Shown here: positions 62,432 through 64,000 of the stretch, in pieces
How positions within the stretch are numbered: position 1 is the stretch's first letter
Layout of the letters: the number at the start of each line of letters is the position of its first letter
Assembly: GCF_014201805.1 (NCBI RefSeq)
Contig: NZ_JACHFK010000014.1
Location: 25,001 to 89,000 of the forward strand
Length of the DNA: 64,000 bases
Direction of reading: 5' to 3'
Source of the DNA: Deinococcus metalli
GTDB taxonomy: Bacteria; Deinococcota; Deinococci; Deinococcales; Deinococcaceae
Made by a program: the position numbers and the translations under genes
Notes under the pieces: generated by a model
Database searches by the model: none
What the model saw: the letters and a program-made list of their open reading frames with translations, nothing else
What the model was told of the DNA's origin: nothing

Positions 62432-63436
62432 ATGAACCGATCTATCCTGCTGTTGTCTGCCCTGTGCCTGACCGCCACCGCCTCTGCCCAGACGCCCGCG
62501 CCGATCGTGATGTACTCGGCCATCGGGTACGCGCAGAACGTCATTGACGCCTTTACTAAGAAGACCGGGATTCCGGTCAAGATGGTGGATCTGTCCACCG
62601 GCCCGCTGGTGGCCAAGGTGCAGGCCGAGAAGCAGAATCCGCAGTGGAACGTGGTGTGGTTCGACGGGGCCGAGGCGATGCGCGACCTGGCCAACCAGAA
62701 CATGCTCCTGAAGGGGTGGGAGCCGGACGTGAAATGGAACGCGCTGTCCAAACAGGTGCGCCCCGCCGACAAGGCCTACATTCCTGGCGGCGTGACGCTG
62801 GCTGGCGTGTTCATCGTGAACACCAAGCTGGTGCCGGATAGCAAGATGCCCGTCAGCTGGGCGGAGCTGAGCAAGCCCGAATGGAAAGGGCTGGTCGGCA
62901 TGCCCAACCCGGCGGTGTCCGGCCCGACGTACCCGCTGGTGGCGGGCCTGATGCAGGCCATGGGCGGCGAGGCGCAGGGGAAAGCGGTGCTGAGCAGCGT
63001 GAAGGCCAACGGCCTGCAGGTGTTCGACACGAACGGCCCGATGATCAAGCAGCTGCTCTCCGGCGGGATCGCCATCGCCGCCGCGCAGAGCACCCGCGCG
63101 GTGGACGCGCTGATCAAGAAAGAGGCCGTGAAGGTCGTGTATCCCAAGGGCGTGTCCCTGCTGCCCTCTGATTTCGGCATCAGCGCCAAGGCCAGCCCGG
63201 CGGTGCAGGACAGCGTCAAGAAGTTCATCGAGTTCTTCCTGTCCCCCGAGGGGCAGGCGGCCGCCCTGAACTCCGGGGACAGTGACGGTTACTTCTACCC
63301 GCTGGTCGACGGGGTGAGCGCCAACGCCCTGGCGACGCCCATCGAGAAGGTCGCGTTCCTGAAGGTCGATCCGCTCGTGTGGGGTCCGCGCGAGGCCGAG
63401 ATCAACACGTGGTTCGCGAACACCATCGCGCGCTGA
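62432..63436 (+). CDS. Iron-type ABC transporter substrate-binding protein (FbpA/AfuA class)
   Basis: 334 aa; signal peptide NRSILLLSALCLTATASA then QTPAPIVMYSAIGYAQNVID, the opening of class II periplasmic-binding proteins. LSTGPLVAKVQAEKQNPQWN and VWFDGAEAMRDLANQNMLL, VSWAELSKPEWKGLVGMPNP, SGPTYPLVAGLMQAMGGE, SPEGQAAALNSGDSDGYFYP follow the FbpA/AfuA/thiamine-binding pattern. Ferric iron is the usual ligand, but the Tyr pair of FbpA is not certain here and 2-aminoethylphosphonate or thiamine binders look alike. The permease gene follows directly. Confidence 0.85.
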   Translation: MNRSILLLSALCLTATASAQTPAPIVMYSAIGYAQNVIDAFTKKTGIPVKMVDLSTGPLVAKVQAEKQNPQWNVVWFDGAEAMRDLANQNMLLKGWEPDVKWNALSKQVRPADKAYIPGGVTLAGVFIVNTKLVPDSKMPVSWAELSKPEWKGLVGMPNPAVSGPTYPLVAGLMQAMGGEAQGKAVLSSVKANGLQVFDTNGPMIKQLLSGGIAIAAAQSTRAVDALIKKEAVKVVYPKGVSLLPSDFGISAKASPAVQDSVKKFIEFFLSPEGQAAALNSGDSDGYFYPLVDGVSANALATPIEKVAFLKVDPLVWGPREAEINTWFANTIAR

Positions 63437-63440
63437 GTCG

Positions 63441-64000
63441 GTGGCCGCGCTGAACACCCGATTCCTGAGCGTCGGTGCCCGTCCACGGCCAGGGGGGCAC
63501 CGGCCGTACCGCATTCTGACCCATGTGGCCGGCGCGGCGCTGCTCGTGGTGGTGGGCGTGCTGCTGCTCTACCCACTGCTGAGCTTCCTGCTGCTGTCGT
63601 TCGTCCCCGGCCTGTTCGGACAGGCGGGGGGAGGAGTGGGCTCGTTTGCCCGGGCGCTCGACGGCTACGCGCTCGAAGCGCTGCGGAACTCGCTGCTCGT
63701 CGGCGTGGTGTCGGCGGTGATCTCCGCGGCGCTGGGCCTCCTCCTGTCTTGGCTGGCGCGGCGCACCACGCTGCCTGAGGGCCGCGTCATCGAAGGCCTG
63801 ATGTGGGTTCTGCTACTCACGCCGTCGTACCTGGTGTCGGTCGGATGGCTGGCCCTGATTCAGCGGGGTGGGGTGCTGTCCGGCCTGGGCCTCGACTGGC
63901 CGGGCCTGCGCACGGTCATCCTCGGGCCGAGCGGGGTGATCCTCGTGCTGGCCCTCGCGCATGTGCCCTTCTCGTACCTGGCGACGGCGTCGGCATGGAG
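63441..64000 (+). CDS. ABC transporter permease (FbpB type), 3' end outside window
   Basis: GTG at 63441, four bases after the binding-protein stop; the frame is open to the window edge (186 codons seen). Membrane segments: VAGAALLVVVGVLLLYPLLS, LLLSFVPGLFG, LRNSLLVGVVSAVISAALGL, LLSWLARRTTLPEG (a BPD_transp_1 start), MWVLLLTPSYLVSVGWLALI and VILVLALAHVPFSYLATASA. The L.NSL..g..sa......G...aw...R pattern is the start of the ABC permease core of FbpB-type proteins, which carry two such halves. It forms an operon with the binding protein. Confidence 0.88.
   Translation, partial: MAALNTRFLSVGARPRPGGHRPYRILTHVAGAALLVVVGVLLLYPLLSFLLLSFVPGLFGQAGGGVGSFARALDGYALEALRNSLLVGVVSAVISAALGLLLSWLARRTTLPEGRVIEGLMWVLLLTPSYLVSVGWLALIQRGGVLSGLGLDWPGLRTVILGPSGVILVLALAHVPFSYLATASAW

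Overview
The window is GC-rich bacterial DNA that most likely comes from a Deinococcus. The grounds are high GC at third codon positions, an iron-storage Dps beside a VIT1/CCC1 transporter, a DUF5666 lipoprotein, several genes with a -10 box only a few bases before the start codon (leaderless layout, common in Deinococcus), and IS families typical of that genus. Genus assignment is inference; there is no rRNA, tRNA or CRISPR array in the window. About a third of it is insertion sequences, IS fragments and decaying genes, so it reads as accessory DNA (large plasmid, chromid or island) with metabolic and stress cassettes between mobile elements.

Layout. 1-5.5 kb: an addB-addA pair (helicase-nuclease with Fe-S cysteines; the AddB nuclease looks dead). 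5.9-12 kb: an XRE repressor with a palindromic operator, an intact IS4-type element sitting in a hairpin, a three-gene minus-strand cassette (PD-(D/E)XK-like protein, HNH protein, baseplate-gp25-like protein), an IS3 element and the tail of a broken gene. 12.1-19.4 kb: iron genes (VIT, Dps), a LysR regulator, then a sulfur/persulfide operon (persulfide dioxygenase-rhodanese fusion, two rhodaneses, TauE, split YeeE/YedE) behind a CsoR/CstR-type operator placed exactly between -35 and -10, and a universal stress protein. 19.8-25.6 kb: an orphan PstS, a class B penicillin-binding protein and nested IS remains. 25.8-29.9 kb: an orphan thiamine (TPP) riboswitch pointing left into IS debris, and an FMN riboswitch driving ribD-ribE-ribBA-ribH, the whole block lying between two same-orientation fragments of one IS3-type element. 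30-46 kb: a lipoprotein, a MITE-like element, two single-domain response regulators, small winged-helix and membrane proteins, several genes broken by single indels, a tandem array of three small winged-helix paralogues, and IS630, IS5, IS110-in-IS4 and truncated IS4 elements.

46.2-62.3 kb is the most coherent part: two universal-stress-like paralogues plus a third divergent one, a PAP2 phosphatase, a polysaccharide deacetylase, two DedA proteins, a possible lysozyme-fold protein, a two-component system (response regulator with an apparent ATT start, then histidine kinase), an acidic secreted protein and an exporter of two different ABC ATPases, one large two-domain FtsX permease and a secreted partner. 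I find the same 11-bp-spaced direct repeat (in gene orientation GTATACC-N4-CTTTACC and variants) in front of seven transcription units here, including the response regulator itself. The simplest reading is a self-contained cell-envelope stress regulon run by the linked two-component system. This is the best candidate for an undescribed system in the window. 62.4-64 kb: an iron-type ABC importer (binding protein and the start of its permease) that runs off the right edge.
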